Source: Flavobacteriaceae bacterium (GTDB lineage: Bacteria > Bacteroidota > Bacteroidia > Flavobacteriales > Flavobacteriaceae). Taken from it: DNA of 64,000 nt. The DNA lies in contig JAITMD010000020.1 in NCBI GenBank assembly GCA_031277535.1, positions 17,582 through 81,581 of the forward strand, written 5' to 3'. Position numbers and translations under genes: made by a program. Shown here piece by piece: positions 52,756 through 61,444 of this stretch. The stretch's first letter is position 1. Each line of letters begins with the position of its first letter. The notes below the pieces were generated by a model. The model ran no database searches. It had not been told where the DNA came from and saw only the letters and a list, made by a program, of their open reading frames with translations.

Positions 52756-54045
52756 ATGAGTACAATTATTAGCGTTCATGCACGTCAGATTTTAGATTCA
52801 CGTGGTAATCCTACTGTAGAGGTGGATGTGATTACAGAAAATGGTTTTTTAGGTAGAGCAGCTGTTCCTTCTGGAGCATCTACTGGAGAACATGAAGCTG
52901 TTGAACTTCGTGATGGTGGAAAACCTTTTATGGGTAAAGGTGTTTTGAAAGCCGTTGAAAATGTAAATACAATCATTGCTGAAAATGTTGTAGGTATGAA
53001 TGTATTTGAACAAAATGCTATTGATCAATTAATGATTGATTTAGATGGCACTGCAAATAAAAGTAATTTAGGAGCTAATGCTATATTAGGTGTTTCTTTG
53101 GCTATTGCAAAAGCAGCAGCAGCAGAGTTAAGTATGCCTTTATATCGTTATGTTGGTGGAGTATCAGCTAATACTTTACCAGTTCCAATGATGAATATTA
53201 TTAATGGTGGATCTCACTCAGATGCTCCTATTGCATTTCAAGAGTTTATGATTATGCCTGTAAAAGCAATTACTTTTAGTCATGCAATGCAAATGGGAAC
53301 AGAAATTTTCCATCATTTAAAGAAAGTATTACATGACCGCGGGTTAAGTACTGCTGTTGGTGATGAAGGAGGTTTTGCTCCTACTTTAAAAGGTACAGAA
53401 GATGCTTTGGATTCTATTAAGCAAGCAGTTGAAAATGCTGGTTATAGATTTGGAGATGAGATTATGATTGCATTAGATTGTGCAGCTTCGGAATTTTATG
53501 TAAATGGGAAGTATGATTATACTAAGTTTGAAGGAGAATTGGGAAAAATACGTTCTTCTCAAGAACAAGCCGATTATTTAGCTGAATTAGTTAGCAAATA
53601 TCCTATTATTTCTATAGAAGATGGTATGTATGAAGATGATTGGGATGGTTGGAAATATCTAACAGATAAGATAGGAGATAAAGTACAATTAGTAGGAGAT
53701 GATTTATTTGTTACTAATGTTGCTCGCTTAGAAAGAGGTGTTACTGAAGGAATTGCTAATTCTATTTTAATTAAAGTAAACCAAATTGGTACTTTGACAG
53801 AAACTATTGATGCTGTAAATATGGCTAAGAATGCTGGGTTTACATCTGTAATGTCTCACCGTTCAGGAGAGACTGAAGATAGTACAATTGCGGATTTAGC
53901 TGTAGCTTTAAATTGTGGTCAAATTAAAACTGGTTCGGCGTCAAGATCTGATCGTATGGCTAAGTACAATCAATTATTGAGAATTGAAGAAGAATTAGGT
54001 GATGTTGCTTATTACCCGCAAGCGAAAGCTTTTAAAGTGAAATAG
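52756..54045 (+). CDS. eno: Enolase
   Basis: A 429-residue glycolytic enzyme converting 2-phosphoglycerate to phosphoenolpyruvate. HARQILDSRGNPTVEVDV starts it; GAVPSGASTGEHEA-type loop reads AAVPSGASTGEHEAVELRD; Mg ligands and catalytic residues are in ALDCAASEFY, SIEDGMYEDDWDGW and GDDLFVTN; the end carries KVNQIGTLTETIDAV and MSHRSGETEDSTIADLAV. Also a degradosome component in some bacteria. Own promoter and terminator. Confidence 0.98.
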   Translation: MSTIISVHARQILDSRGNPTVEVDVITENGFLGRAAVPSGASTGEHEAVELRDGGKPFMGKGVLKAVENVNTIIAENVVGMNVFEQNAIDQLMIDLDGTANKSNLGANAILGVSLAIAKAAAAELSMPLYRYVGGVSANTLPVPMMNIINGGSHSDAPIAFQEFMIMPVKAITFSHAMQMGTEIFHHLKKVLHDRGLSTAVGDEGGFAPTLKGTEDALDSIKQAVENAGYRFGDEIMIALDCAASEFYVNGKYDYTKFEGELGKIRSSQEQADYLAELVSKYPIISIEDGMYEDDWDGWKYLTDKIGDKVQLVGDDLFVTNVARLERGVTEGIANSILIKVNQIGTLTETIDAVNMAKNAGFTSVMSHRSGETEDSTIADLAVALNCGQIKTGSASRSDRMAKYNQLLRIEEELGDVAYYPQAKAFKVK

Positions 54046-54066
54046 TCAATATAAGTATAGAATAGG

Positions 54067-54097
54067 GCGCTAATGGTTAACCATTAGCGCTTTTTTT
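54067..54097 (+). terminator. Terminator of eno
   Basis: A perfect 10-bp stem (54067-54076 with 54081-54090), loop TTAA, and seven T. Confidence 0.92.
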
Positions 54098-54284
54098 ATT
54101 TACAATAGTTACCTTGATTGTTATTTGATTTGTTTTTAAAGGATTTTATATTGTAGATATCTTAGTGTTTTAATAATAAATATGAAAATTATGTATTTTA
54201 AGTTTACTATATTTTTAAATCGATATTTTTCAATATAAATCATAGTTTATAGTGTTATTTTACGTTTTTGTTTTGATTTTAATG
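54098..54284. other. A/T-rich spacer upstream of the gltA promoter
   Basis: The eno-gltA gap totals 344 nt. This middle part is strongly A/T-rich and shows no gene, repeat or hairpin that I can support. The eno terminator lies before it and the gltA promoter and leader after it. Confidence 0.6.
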
Positions 54285-54315
54285 TTGTATGTATGCATAT
54301 AAAGTTGTATCTTTC
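54285..54315 (+). promoter_or_regulatory. Probable gltA promoter (TTG, 20 nt, TATCTTTC)
   Basis: TTG at 54285-54287 and TATCTTTC at 54308-54315 have a 20-nt spacing. The last base of the -7 box is C instead of G. Transcription would start near 54321. Confidence 0.45.
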
Positions 54316-54324
54316 CTTCTGCAA

Positions 54325-54363
54325 TTCTTCATTAATATTATGGTTTTAATGAAGGATTTTTTT
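54325..54363 (+). promoter_or_regulatory. Attenuator-like hairpin in the gltA leader
   Basis: A stem of about 11 bp (54325-54335 with 54346-54356, one wobble) and a 10-nt loop are followed directly by seven T (54357-54363), the form of a rho-independent terminator. It lies between the probable start of transcription and the gltA ATG at 54390, so it could stop transcription early. Confidence 0.55.
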
Positions 54364-54389
54364 AAGTATAAAAATAAAATAATAGCAAT

Positions 54390-55673
54390 ATGTCTAAAAC
54401 GGCTTATATAGAAATTGATGGTCAAAGACACGAGTTCCCAGTGTTAGTTGGTACAGAAAATGAAGTAGCAATTGATATTTTAAAATTACGTGGCTTAACT
54501 GGAGCGATTACTTACGACCCAGGTTATAAAAATTCAGGTGCTTGTAAAAGTGCGATTACTTTCTTAGATGGTGAAGAAGGAATTTTAAGATATAGAGGTT
54601 ATTCTATTGAGGATTTAGCCGAAAACTCTAACTTTTTAGAAGTATCTTATTTAATTATTTTTGGTAATTTACCTACACAAGAAGAATTAATTAAATTTGA
54701 AAATGATATTCGTAAGTATTCATTGGTAAATGAAGAAATGAAGAATATTATTGATGGATTCCCAAAAACAGCTCACCCAATGGGAGTTTTAGCTTCTTTG
54801 ACTAGTGCTTTGACAGCATTTAATCCAAAAGTAGTTAACGCTGAATGTGATAAAGATTTATACGAAGCAGTATGTAAAACTATGAGTAAGTTTTTAGTTA
54901 TTGCTACATGGACATATAGAAAAGCTAAAGGATATCCTTTAAATTATTATGATAATACAGCTTCTTATGTAGATAACTTCTTGAGATTGATGTTTGCTTT
55001 ACCTACTGAACCATATGCTATTGATCCAGTTGTTAAAAATGCAATCGACAAGTTATTTATCTTACATGCTGATCACGAACAAAACTGTTCTACTTCAACA
55101 GTACGTATGGTAGGTTCTTCTCATGCTGGATTATTTGCTTCTATTTCTGCTGGTGTTTCTGCTTTATGGGGACCACTTCATGGAGGTGCTAATCAAGCTG
55201 TATTAGAAATGTTAGAAGCTATTCAAAATGACGGTGGGGATGTTGAGAAATACTTGGCTAAAGCAAAAGATAAAGATGATCCATTCCGTTTAATGGGATT
55301 CGGACATAGAGTATATAAAAACTTTGATCCAAGAGCACGTATCATTAAGAAAGCTGCTGATGAAGTTTTATGTAAGTTAGGTGTAGATGATCCAGTTTTA
55401 GAAATTGCTAAAAAATTAGAAGAAGCTGCATTAAAAGATCCTTACTTCGTAGAAAGACATTTGTATCCTAATGTTGACTTCTACTCTGGTATTATCTATA
55501 GAGCATTGGGAATCCCAACTGAAATGTTTACAGTTATGTTTGCTATAGGACGTTTACCAGGATGGATTGCTCAGTGGAAAGAAATGAGAATTAACAAAGA
55601 ACCAATCGGACGTCCACGTCAATTATATGTTGGTGAAGCGTTAAGAGAATTTGTTCCAATGAATAAAAGATAA
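54390..55673 (+). CDS. gltA: Citrate synthase
   Basis: A 427-residue type II (hexameric, Gram-negative type) citrate synthase condensing acetyl-CoA and oxaloacetate. Catalytic-site segments are LHADHEQNCSTSTVRMVGSSHAGLFASISAGVSALWGPLHGGAN in outline, GFGHRVYKNFDPRA, and the C-terminal DFYSGIIYRALGIPTEMFTVMFAIGRLPGWIAQW in outline. The N-terminal small domain (YIEIDGQRHEFPVLVGTENE) is normal for this type. Own promoter, leader hairpin and terminator. Confidence 0.97.
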   Translation: MSKTAYIEIDGQRHEFPVLVGTENEVAIDILKLRGLTGAITYDPGYKNSGACKSAITFLDGEEGILRYRGYSIEDLAENSNFLEVSYLIIFGNLPTQEELIKFENDIRKYSLVNEEMKNIIDGFPKTAHPMGVLASLTSALTAFNPKVVNAECDKDLYEAVCKTMSKFLVIATWTYRKAKGYPLNYYDNTASYVDNFLRLMFALPTEPYAIDPVVKNAIDKLFILHADHEQNCSTSTVRMVGSSHAGLFASISAGVSALWGPLHGGANQAVLEMLEAIQNDGGDVEKYLAKAKDKDDPFRLMGFGHRVYKNFDPRARIIKKAADEVLCKLGVDDPVLEIAKKLEEAALKDPYFVERHLYPNVDFYSGIIYRALGIPTEMFTVMFAIGRLPGWIAQWKEMRINKEPIGRPRQLYVGEALREFVPMNKR

Positions 55674-55690
55674 TTTTTAAAAATATAGAG

Positions 55691-55717
55691 ATAGCTCCTT
55701 TTATAGGAGCTATTTTT
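55691..55717 (+). terminator. Terminator of gltA
   Basis: A 9-bp perfect stem (55691-55699 with 55705-55713), loop TTTAT, then T-run to 55717. Confidence 0.85.
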
Positions 55718-55759
55718 ATTTTGTATTGTAATTACTTTATTAGAGCTGTACTTAAGGCT

Positions 55760-55782
55760 ATTTTGCTATATTTGTGCAAAAT
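55760..55782 (+). promoter_or_regulatory. -7 box framed by a perfect inverted repeat, upstream of the DDAH-like gene
   Basis: TATATTTG (55767-55774) matches the -7 consensus, 16 nt before the ATG. It is flanked by ATTTTGC (55760-55766) and GCAAAAT (55776-55782), a perfect 7-bp inverted repeat with a 9-nt centre. This is where a repressor would block RNA polymerase, but the repeat may be chance in A/T-rich DNA. Confidence 0.5.
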
Positions 55783-55790
55783 CACTACTT

Positions 55791-56705
55791 ATGTTGAAGT
55801 TAAATGTAAACAACGAAACAGCACGGTTGCGGGCTGTGGTCCTTGGTACTGCAAATAGTATCGGACCCACACCTACAATTGAAGAAGCTTATGATCCAAA
55901 GTCTTTAGAACATATTAAAGCAGGTACTTATCCTGTTGAAAAAGATATGATTAATGAGATGGAGGCTTTTAATAAAGTATTTCAGAAATACGATGTACAG
56001 GTTTATAGACCTGAAATAATAGAAAACTACAACCAAATCTTTACTCGCGATATTGGTTTTGTCATTGAAGACAAGTTTATAAAAGCAAATATACTCCCTG
56101 ATAGAGATCGTGAATTAGACGCAATTAATTATGTGTTAGATCAAATTAATCCGACTAATATTATCTCAGCACCTGAAGAGGTTCATTTCGAAGGTGGTGA
56201 CGTAATGTTGTGGAATGATTATATTTTGATTGGTACATATAAGCGCGCAGATTATAAGAATTATATTACGGCTCGTACAAATCAGTTAGGAGTTGATTTT
56301 ATCAAAGAACTATTCCCTAATAAAACTGTTTTATCTTTTGATTTAGTAAAATCTAAAACAGAACCACGTGATAATGCTTTGCATTTAGACTGTTGTTTTC
56401 AGCCTGTAGGAAATAATAAAGGAATTATTTATAAAGGTGGTTTTTATGATGAAAACGAATATTATAGTTTAGTAGAGCTTTTTGGTAAAGACAATCTTTT
56501 CCACATTGAAAGAGAAGAAATGTACCATATGTTTTCAAATGTGTTTTCTATTAGCCCAGAAGTAGTTGTCTCTGAACGCAATTTTACTCGTTTGAATAAT
56601 TGGTTAAGAGAGAATAATTTCACTGTAGAAGAAATTCCTTATGCAGAAATTGCTAAACAAGAAGGATTATTAAGATGTTCTACACTACCTTTGATACGTG
56701 ATTAA
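55791..56705 (+). CDS. Amidinotransferase-fold hydrolase, dimethylarginine dimethylaminohydrolase (DDAH)-like
   Basis: A 304-residue guanidino-modifying enzyme. Candidate active-site residues are Asp in FTRDIGFVI, Glu/Asp in EVHFEGGDVML, His in NALHLDCCF and the nucleophilic Cys in GLLRCSTLPL close to the C-terminus, in the order used by DDAH and arginine deiminases. Likely products are citrulline plus an amine from (methyl)arginine. Glycine amidinotransferase is a less likely alternative. The ctlX gene starts 10 nt downstream, so citrulline produced here could be consumed by its neighbour. Confidence 0.78.
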   Translation: MLKLNVNNETARLRAVVLGTANSIGPTPTIEEAYDPKSLEHIKAGTYPVEKDMINEMEAFNKVFQKYDVQVYRPEIIENYNQIFTRDIGFVIEDKFIKANILPDRDRELDAINYVLDQINPTNIISAPEEVHFEGGDVMLWNDYILIGTYKRADYKNYITARTNQLGVDFIKELFPNKTVLSFDLVKSKTEPRDNALHLDCCFQPVGNNKGIIYKGGFYDENEYYSLVELFGKDNLFHIEREEMYHMFSNVFSISPEVVVSERNFTRLNNWLRENNFTVEEIPYAEIAKQEGLLRCSTLPLIRD

Positions 56706-56715
56706 AAAATAAGAT

Positions 56716-57651
56716 ATGAATCAGACTACAAATACAATATTGATGATTCGCCCAGTGGCGTTTCGTATGAACGAACAAACAGCAGTTAATAATTATTATC
56801 AAAAAGTTTTAGATAATACAACACCTACAACAGTTAATGCTAAAGCGCAACAAGAATTTGATAGTTTTGTTGAAAAACTACGTGCAGTAGGTGTGAATGT
56901 TATTGTTGTTGATGATACTGTAGATCCAGATACACCAGATAGTATTTTTCCAAACAATTGGATATCGTTTCATGAATCAGGTGAAGTTGTACTGTATCCA
57001 ATGTTTGCTGAAAATAGAAGATTAGAAAGAAGAGAAGATATCCTTGATTTGTTAGAGGAACAAGGATTTGAAATCACAGATATATGGGATTATACTTCTG
57101 CTGAAGAGGATGAATTATTTTTAGAAGGAACAGGAAGTCTTTTATTGGATAGAGCAAACGGAAAAACATACTGTGCTTTATCTCCAAGAGCTGATGAAGG
57201 TTTGGTAATTGAATTTTGTGAGGAGTTTGAAAATGATCCAGTGATTTTTGAAGCGTTTCAAACAGTCGATGGTGAAAGAAAGCATATTTACCATACTAAT
57301 GTAATGATGTGTTTGGCTGAAACTTTTGCGGTTATCTGTGCAGATTGTATTGATGATAAACAAGAGAGAAAAACAGTATTAAACAATTTAAAAACTTCTG
57401 GTAAAGAAGTTATTACTATTACTGAAGAACAAGTAAATAACTTTGCTGGAAATATGTTGCAAATTAAAGGAGCTAATGAGGAACGTTTCTTAGTAATGTC
57501 AACACAAGCATATAATAGTTTGACTGAAGCTCAAATTAAAGCAATTGAAAAACACTGTTCTATTATCCATAGTAGCTTAGATACAATTGAAGCTTGTGGT
57601 GGTGGAAGTGCACGCTGTATGATGGCAGAAGTGTTTTTACCTCAGAATTAA
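56716..57651 (+). CDS. ctlX: CtlX-type citrulline ureidase
   Basis: A 311-residue amidinotransferase-fold protein. ILMIRPVAFRMNEQTAVNNYYQ and FPNNWISFHESGEVVLYPMFAENRRLERR in outline are characteristic of the CtlX group. The catalytic set is Glu in LEGTGSLLLDR, His in IYHTNVMMCL and Cys in EACGGGSARCMMAEVF. CtlX enzymes hydrolyse citrulline to ornithine, CO2 and ammonia. It follows the DDAH-like gene by 10 nt with one terminator after it, forming a two-gene operon that could turn guanidino amino acids into ornithine. Confidence 0.82.
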   Translation: MNQTTNTILMIRPVAFRMNEQTAVNNYYQKVLDNTTPTTVNAKAQQEFDSFVEKLRAVGVNVIVVDDTVDPDTPDSIFPNNWISFHESGEVVLYPMFAENRRLERREDILDLLEEQGFEITDIWDYTSAEEDELFLEGTGSLLLDRANGKTYCALSPRADEGLVIEFCEEFENDPVIFEAFQTVDGERKHIYHTNVMMCLAETFAVICADCIDDKQERKTVLNNLKTSGKEVITITEEQVNNFAGNMLQIKGANEERFLVMSTQAYNSLTEAQIKAIEKHCSIIHSSLDTIEACGGGSARCMMAEVFLPQN

Positions 57652-57674
57652 TAATTAGTTTATAATGCTATAAG

Positions 57675-57702
57675 AGACGAAGTATATACTTCGTCTTTTT
57701 TT
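57675..57702 (+). terminator. Terminator of the DDAH-ctlX operon
   Basis: A perfect 9-bp stem (57675-57683 with 57688-57696), loop ATAT, then a T-run. Confidence 0.87.
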
Positions 57703-57708
57703 ATTTAG

Positions 57709-57747
57709 AAATAATCTTATTTATATTCGTTTTAAATAAGATTATTT
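57709..57747. promoter_or_regulatory. Double palindrome, putative operator of the HmuR/HmuY-like operon
   Basis: A perfect 15-bp inverted repeat (57709-57723 with 57733-57747) with a 9-nt spacer ends 3 nt before the -7 box. Each arm is itself a palindrome of the form AAATAA-NN-TTATTT (AAATAATCTTATTT and AAATAAGATTATTT), with centres 25 bp apart; a further TTATTT lies at 57701-57706. Two dimer sites just upstream of a promoter suit a metal or heme regulator such as Fur, although the half-site is not the classical GATAAT. Confidence 0.6.
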
Positions 57748-57750
57748 ACA

Positions 57751-57758
57751 TATATTTG
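57751..57758 (+). promoter_or_regulatory. -7 promoter box of the HmuR/HmuY-like operon
   Basis: TATATTTG matches TAnnTTTG, 37 nt before the receptor ATG. The place expected for a -33 element is occupied by the palindrome and has no TTG. Confidence 0.6.
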
Positions 57759-57795
57759 CAGGGAGAGTTTTTCTAAATAAATACCTATAATATAA

Positions 57796-59919
57796 ATGAC
57801 GCGTAATAAAATTATTGTTCTTGTTAATTTGCTTGCTTGTAGTACTATAGCAAATGCACAAGTCCAAGACAGTATCGCATCACCAAGAACCAATCTTGGA
57901 GAAATTGTAATATCAGGACAGTATAGTCCACAATCTATTAATAAAGCTGTGAATAATGTAACAGTTTTAAATAGACAGCGTTTAGAAAACTTAGGAGCAG
58001 TTACTTTAGCAGATGCATTAAATCAAGTAATGAACATTTCTATTTTACCAAACGCAGGTACAGGTAAATCATCAGTTAAAATGTTTGGTTTAGATGCACA
58101 ATATTTTACTATTCTGATTGATAATGTTCCAATGATTTCTGATGAAGGATTTGGTAATAACACCGATTTGACACAGATAAATTTGGATGATATTGAGCAA
58201 ATTGAAATTGTTGAAGGGGCTATGGGAGTTGATTATGGTGCTAATGCTGTAACAGGAATTATCAACATCATTACTAAGAAAAATAATATACACGATTGGA
58301 ATGTTAATTTTTTCACCCAAGAAGAGTCTGTTGGTAAAGAATATGATTGGAAGAATAAAGGAAAGCACGTTCAAGGAATTACGATAGGTCATAATATCAA
58401 TGATAATTTGTATGCCAGTCTAAGTTATACACATAATGATTTTAAAGGATGGTACAATGACCGAAAAGGTTTTACATATTATGGAGACGAGGATTTGCGT
58501 GGCCATGAATGGTTACCCAAGAATCAGAATAATATAAAGGGGTTATTAAATTATCACCATAAGTCTTATCGTGTATTTTACAAGTTTGAGTTTTTTGATG
58601 AAAGAATGAAAAACTACAATAAAACTTTTGACCTTAATGAAGACCCAGTATTCGAAACATTTAATCCAGTTGCTTTAGATCGTATTACAAATACCAAAAG
58701 ATGGGCTAATAATTTGAACACTTCAGGAAATTGGAATGATATTTTGCGTTTTGACTTGTCGTTTTCTTTTCAAAAGCAAACAAGAGAAATAGATACTTAT
58801 AGATATCGCATTAAGTATGATGAAAAGTTTGATCAGTCTTCTTTTAAAAATGAAAGTAGAGAGGTTTTCTTTTCAAGAGGAACTTTTAGTGATTTTATAA
58901 AATGGGAACGCGCGAAGTTTCAAGTAGGTTATGAAGTTGCTCATACAGATGGTTATTCAAGTATGACAGAATCTTTAGGAGAAAAACCACAAGCGAAGAA
59001 GTTGGGAAGTTATGACTTTTACGCTTCTTCAGAGATTAATGTTCTGCCTAAATTAATGATTAGACCAGGATATCGTTTGATGACTTCAAATTTGTTTGAC
59101 AGTCAACACGCTTTTAGTATGGTGCTGAAATATGTCTTGCCATATGATTATGAAGTAAGAGCAACAGTTGGTACTTCTCCAAGATTGCCGAATTACCAAG
59201 AACTATATACTTACTTTGTTGATGTTAATCATGATCTTCAAGGAAATCCAAATCTTAAACCTGAACAAGGGAAAACACTATTCTTGAATATCAAGAAAAA
59301 CATTGAGATTAGTGAGAACATTGAGTTTAATAGTAGCCTAACAGGTCGTTATTTAGATGTTAGTGATAAGATTGAAGTTATTCAGGTTGTAAATCCTGAT
59401 GGATTGAAATTCAAATATGAGAATGTGGATAGGTATAGAAACATGGGAGTCACATTCTTGAATCAATTGAGATGGAACACCTTGGATGTAGGTATTGGTT
59501 TTACGATGTCAGGAGCAGCTCAACAATTGTATAAAGCTCCCAAAGCAACAGATAAATTTCTGTACACCCCTGAGTTTACTGCTAATGTAAGTTATAAATT
59601 ACCAAGCACAGGCACTATATTCTCATTATATTATAAGTATAATGGTGAAGAGTATAAATATAAGATGGAAACAAATATGTTTGGGGACTATTATATTAAA
59701 GGTAAACAACAAAGTTATTCTTGGTTAGATGCGAGTGTAAGACATCCTTTCTTTAAAAATATGTTATTTGCTACTGTTGGAGTTCGAAACCTTTTTGATA
59801 TTAAGTATTTGAATTCTTCAACAAGTTCTGGAACAGCACATGCGGATGCAGCATCAATGATGCAATTGGGGTATGGACGTAGTTTATTTGTTAAGCTACA
59901 ATATAAGTTAGGTTTTTAA
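57796..59919 (+). CDS. TonB-dependent outer-membrane receptor, HmuR-like
   Basis: A 707-residue receptor. Signal peptide MTRNKIIVLVNLLACSTIANA; plug domain (about residues 30-155) with NLGEIVISGQYSP, LADALNQVMNISILP and the typical IEQIEIVEGAMGVDYGANAVTGIINIITKK; then a 22-strand-type barrel with NYQELYTYFVDVNHDLQGNPNLKPEQGKT in outline, a conserved receptor loop. There is no N-terminal STN or carboxypeptidase-like domain. The HmuY-type lipoprotein gene 3 nt downstream points to heme as substrate. Cobalamin or a siderophore remains possible. Confidence 0.83.
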   Translation: MTRNKIIVLVNLLACSTIANAQVQDSIASPRTNLGEIVISGQYSPQSINKAVNNVTVLNRQRLENLGAVTLADALNQVMNISILPNAGTGKSSVKMFGLDAQYFTILIDNVPMISDEGFGNNTDLTQINLDDIEQIEIVEGAMGVDYGANAVTGIINIITKKNNIHDWNVNFFTQEESVGKEYDWKNKGKHVQGITIGHNINDNLYASLSYTHNDFKGWYNDRKGFTYYGDEDLRGHEWLPKNQNNIKGLLNYHHKSYRVFYKFEFFDERMKNYNKTFDLNEDPVFETFNPVALDRITNTKRWANNLNTSGNWNDILRFDLSFSFQKQTREIDTYRYRIKYDEKFDQSSFKNESREVFFSRGTFSDFIKWERAKFQVGYEVAHTDGYSSMTESLGEKPQAKKLGSYDFYASSEINVLPKLMIRPGYRLMTSNLFDSQHAFSMVLKYVLPYDYEVRATVGTSPRLPNYQELYTYFVDVNHDLQGNPNLKPEQGKTLFLNIKKNIEISENIEFNSSLTGRYLDVSDKIEVIQVVNPDGLKFKYENVDRYRNMGVTFLNQLRWNTLDVGIGFTMSGAAQQLYKAPKATDKFLYTPEFTANVSYKLPSTGTIFSLYYKYNGEEYKYKMETNMFGDYYIKGKQQSYSWLDASVRHPFFKNMLFATVGVRNLFDIKYLNSSTSSGTAHADAASMMQLGYGRSLFVKLQYKLGF

Positions 59920-59922
59920 GGA

Positions 59923-61368
59923 ATGGGAAAGATGAGATATTTTAGACAGATTAGTATTGTTTTATTAAGTGTTTTCTTTTTAGTATCATGTGAAAAGGAT
60001 TCTAAAAATGGCAATAAAGAAGAGAAACAATTTATTGTAGCTTTTAAAGAACAATCATTTTCATATGGAGAAATTAAAGATAAACAAGAAATAGAAGTCG
60101 CTTTTTCAGAGGTTGCTCTTGTTGATGGTTCTATCGAAATAAAAGTAGTTCCTGTAAAAGCTACTTATAATGTAGATTTCAAAACTATACCAGAAACAGA
60201 ACAAACTGTATTGACTATTCCTTTTAAGAAAGGGGATACCAAAACAACTTTTCTATTTCAAAACTTAATCTATCCTTACGATAGAACTGACAAAACTATT
60301 CAGTTTAATATTGCTAAGGTAAATTATAGTGCACAAGAAGTCAAGATACAGGGGAATGATGTAATGGTTGTGAGTTTTGATACGGCAATTGGTGGGATAA
60401 TGCAACCAATGATAGGAGGGCCTGCACAACCAAATCAGGTATATGTAGATTTAGGAGGAAAAGCAATGTACCCTATAAGACGTGATTCTTGGGATTTAGC
60501 CTTTTATAGTGGAAACGAATTTAGAGTTAAATTAAATGGGTCTGTTTATATGGCCGCAGGACAATTGAATAAAACGGATATTGATAAGGTATCTGAAAGT
60601 GATGTTGCAGATTTGAAAAACCTTGTGAAGATTGGTACGTTTGAAGCTGATAATATTGCATATATTGATTTTCCAAGTGGTGATTTAAAGAGAACAGCTA
60701 TTAAAGAAATCTCTATTTCAGATTTAGACAATAAAGTTTATTTGTTGAATTTAGGCTTTGAACCTGGTAAAGGGAATGTGCAAGCAGGATCTGTAGAAGT
60801 AACAGGTAAAGAAAGAGGGTGGAAGAAGATAAGAGTTTTACGTCAAAATGATGGATATTTACTTCAATATGCAGATATAGACTCAAATCAACATAAGGAA
60901 GTGTTTATTCCTAAAAAGCCTGGTTTTAACTTTAACTTCTTTAGTTTTAATTCAAATGCTATTATAGATGTAGAGCCATCAAGTAATAAATGGGATTTAA
61001 ACTTCACTGTTTTTACAAATACAGTAGATCAGAATGGAGATCCAAAGGGATCATATGGTTTCTCAGATTTTATTGTGACAAATCGTTACAGTGGTGTTGT
61101 CGCATATAAGTTGACTATTCCCAAAGAGAATAAAAATTACTATAAGAATTTTGAATTAAAAGATATAGATCAAAAGTTATTTGATAATGATCTGAGAACA
61201 ATTGGTGGTACTTGGAGAGATGTAGCAAATGATAAAAAGCTATTTAATGACGTGTTTTATGTAATAAAAGATACAAAAGGAAATTTCTATAAAATGAGAG
61301 TTTTGAATTTTATGAATGAAAAAGGAGAGAGAGGATACCCAAGATTTGAATACAAATTATTGAGATAA
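59923..61368 (+). CDS. HmuY family lipoprotein (probable heme-binding)
   Basis: A 481-residue SPII lipoprotein (ISIVLLSVFFLVSC, lipobox cysteine near residue 26). An N-terminal beta domain (about residues 30-150) is Calx-beta-like. The C-terminal part has DLGGKAMYPIRRDSWDLAFYSGNEFRVKLNGS in outline, the HmuY signature, followed by paired beta strands with WDLNFTVFTN. HmuY proteins capture heme at the cell surface and hand it to a HmuR receptor. The axial ligands cannot be assigned by eye. ATG 59932 is an alternative start; a purine stretch precedes ATG 59923. Coupled to the receptor gene. Confidence 0.8.
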   Translation: MGKMRYFRQISIVLLSVFFLVSCEKDSKNGNKEEKQFIVAFKEQSFSYGEIKDKQEIEVAFSEVALVDGSIEIKVVPVKATYNVDFKTIPETEQTVLTIPFKKGDTKTTFLFQNLIYPYDRTDKTIQFNIAKVNYSAQEVKIQGNDVMVVSFDTAIGGIMQPMIGGPAQPNQVYVDLGGKAMYPIRRDSWDLAFYSGNEFRVKLNGSVYMAAGQLNKTDIDKVSESDVADLKNLVKIGTFEADNIAYIDFPSGDLKRTAIKEISISDLDNKVYLLNLGFEPGKGNVQAGSVEVTGKERGWKKIRVLRQNDGYLLQYADIDSNQHKEVFIPKKPGFNFNFFSFNSNAIIDVEPSSNKWDLNFTVFTNTVDQNGDPKGSYGFSDFIVTNRYSGVVAYKLTIPKENKNYYKNFELKDIDQKLFDNDLRTIGGTWRDVANDKKLFNDVFYVIKDTKGNFYKMRVLNFMNEKGERGYPRFEYKLLR

Positions 61369-61379
61369 TATAAAAATTT

Positions 61380-61412
61380 AATATAGTGTATTGTTGTCGC
61401 ACACTATATTTT
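61380..61412 (+). terminator. Hairpin after the HmuY-like gene
   Basis: A 10-bp perfect stem (61380-61389 with 61401-61410) with an 11-nt loop containing TTGTCGC. The T-run is short and broken, so termination may be weak. Confidence 0.55.
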
Positions 61413-61444
61413 AATTCAATGTAATTGCACAATGCTTTATGTAT

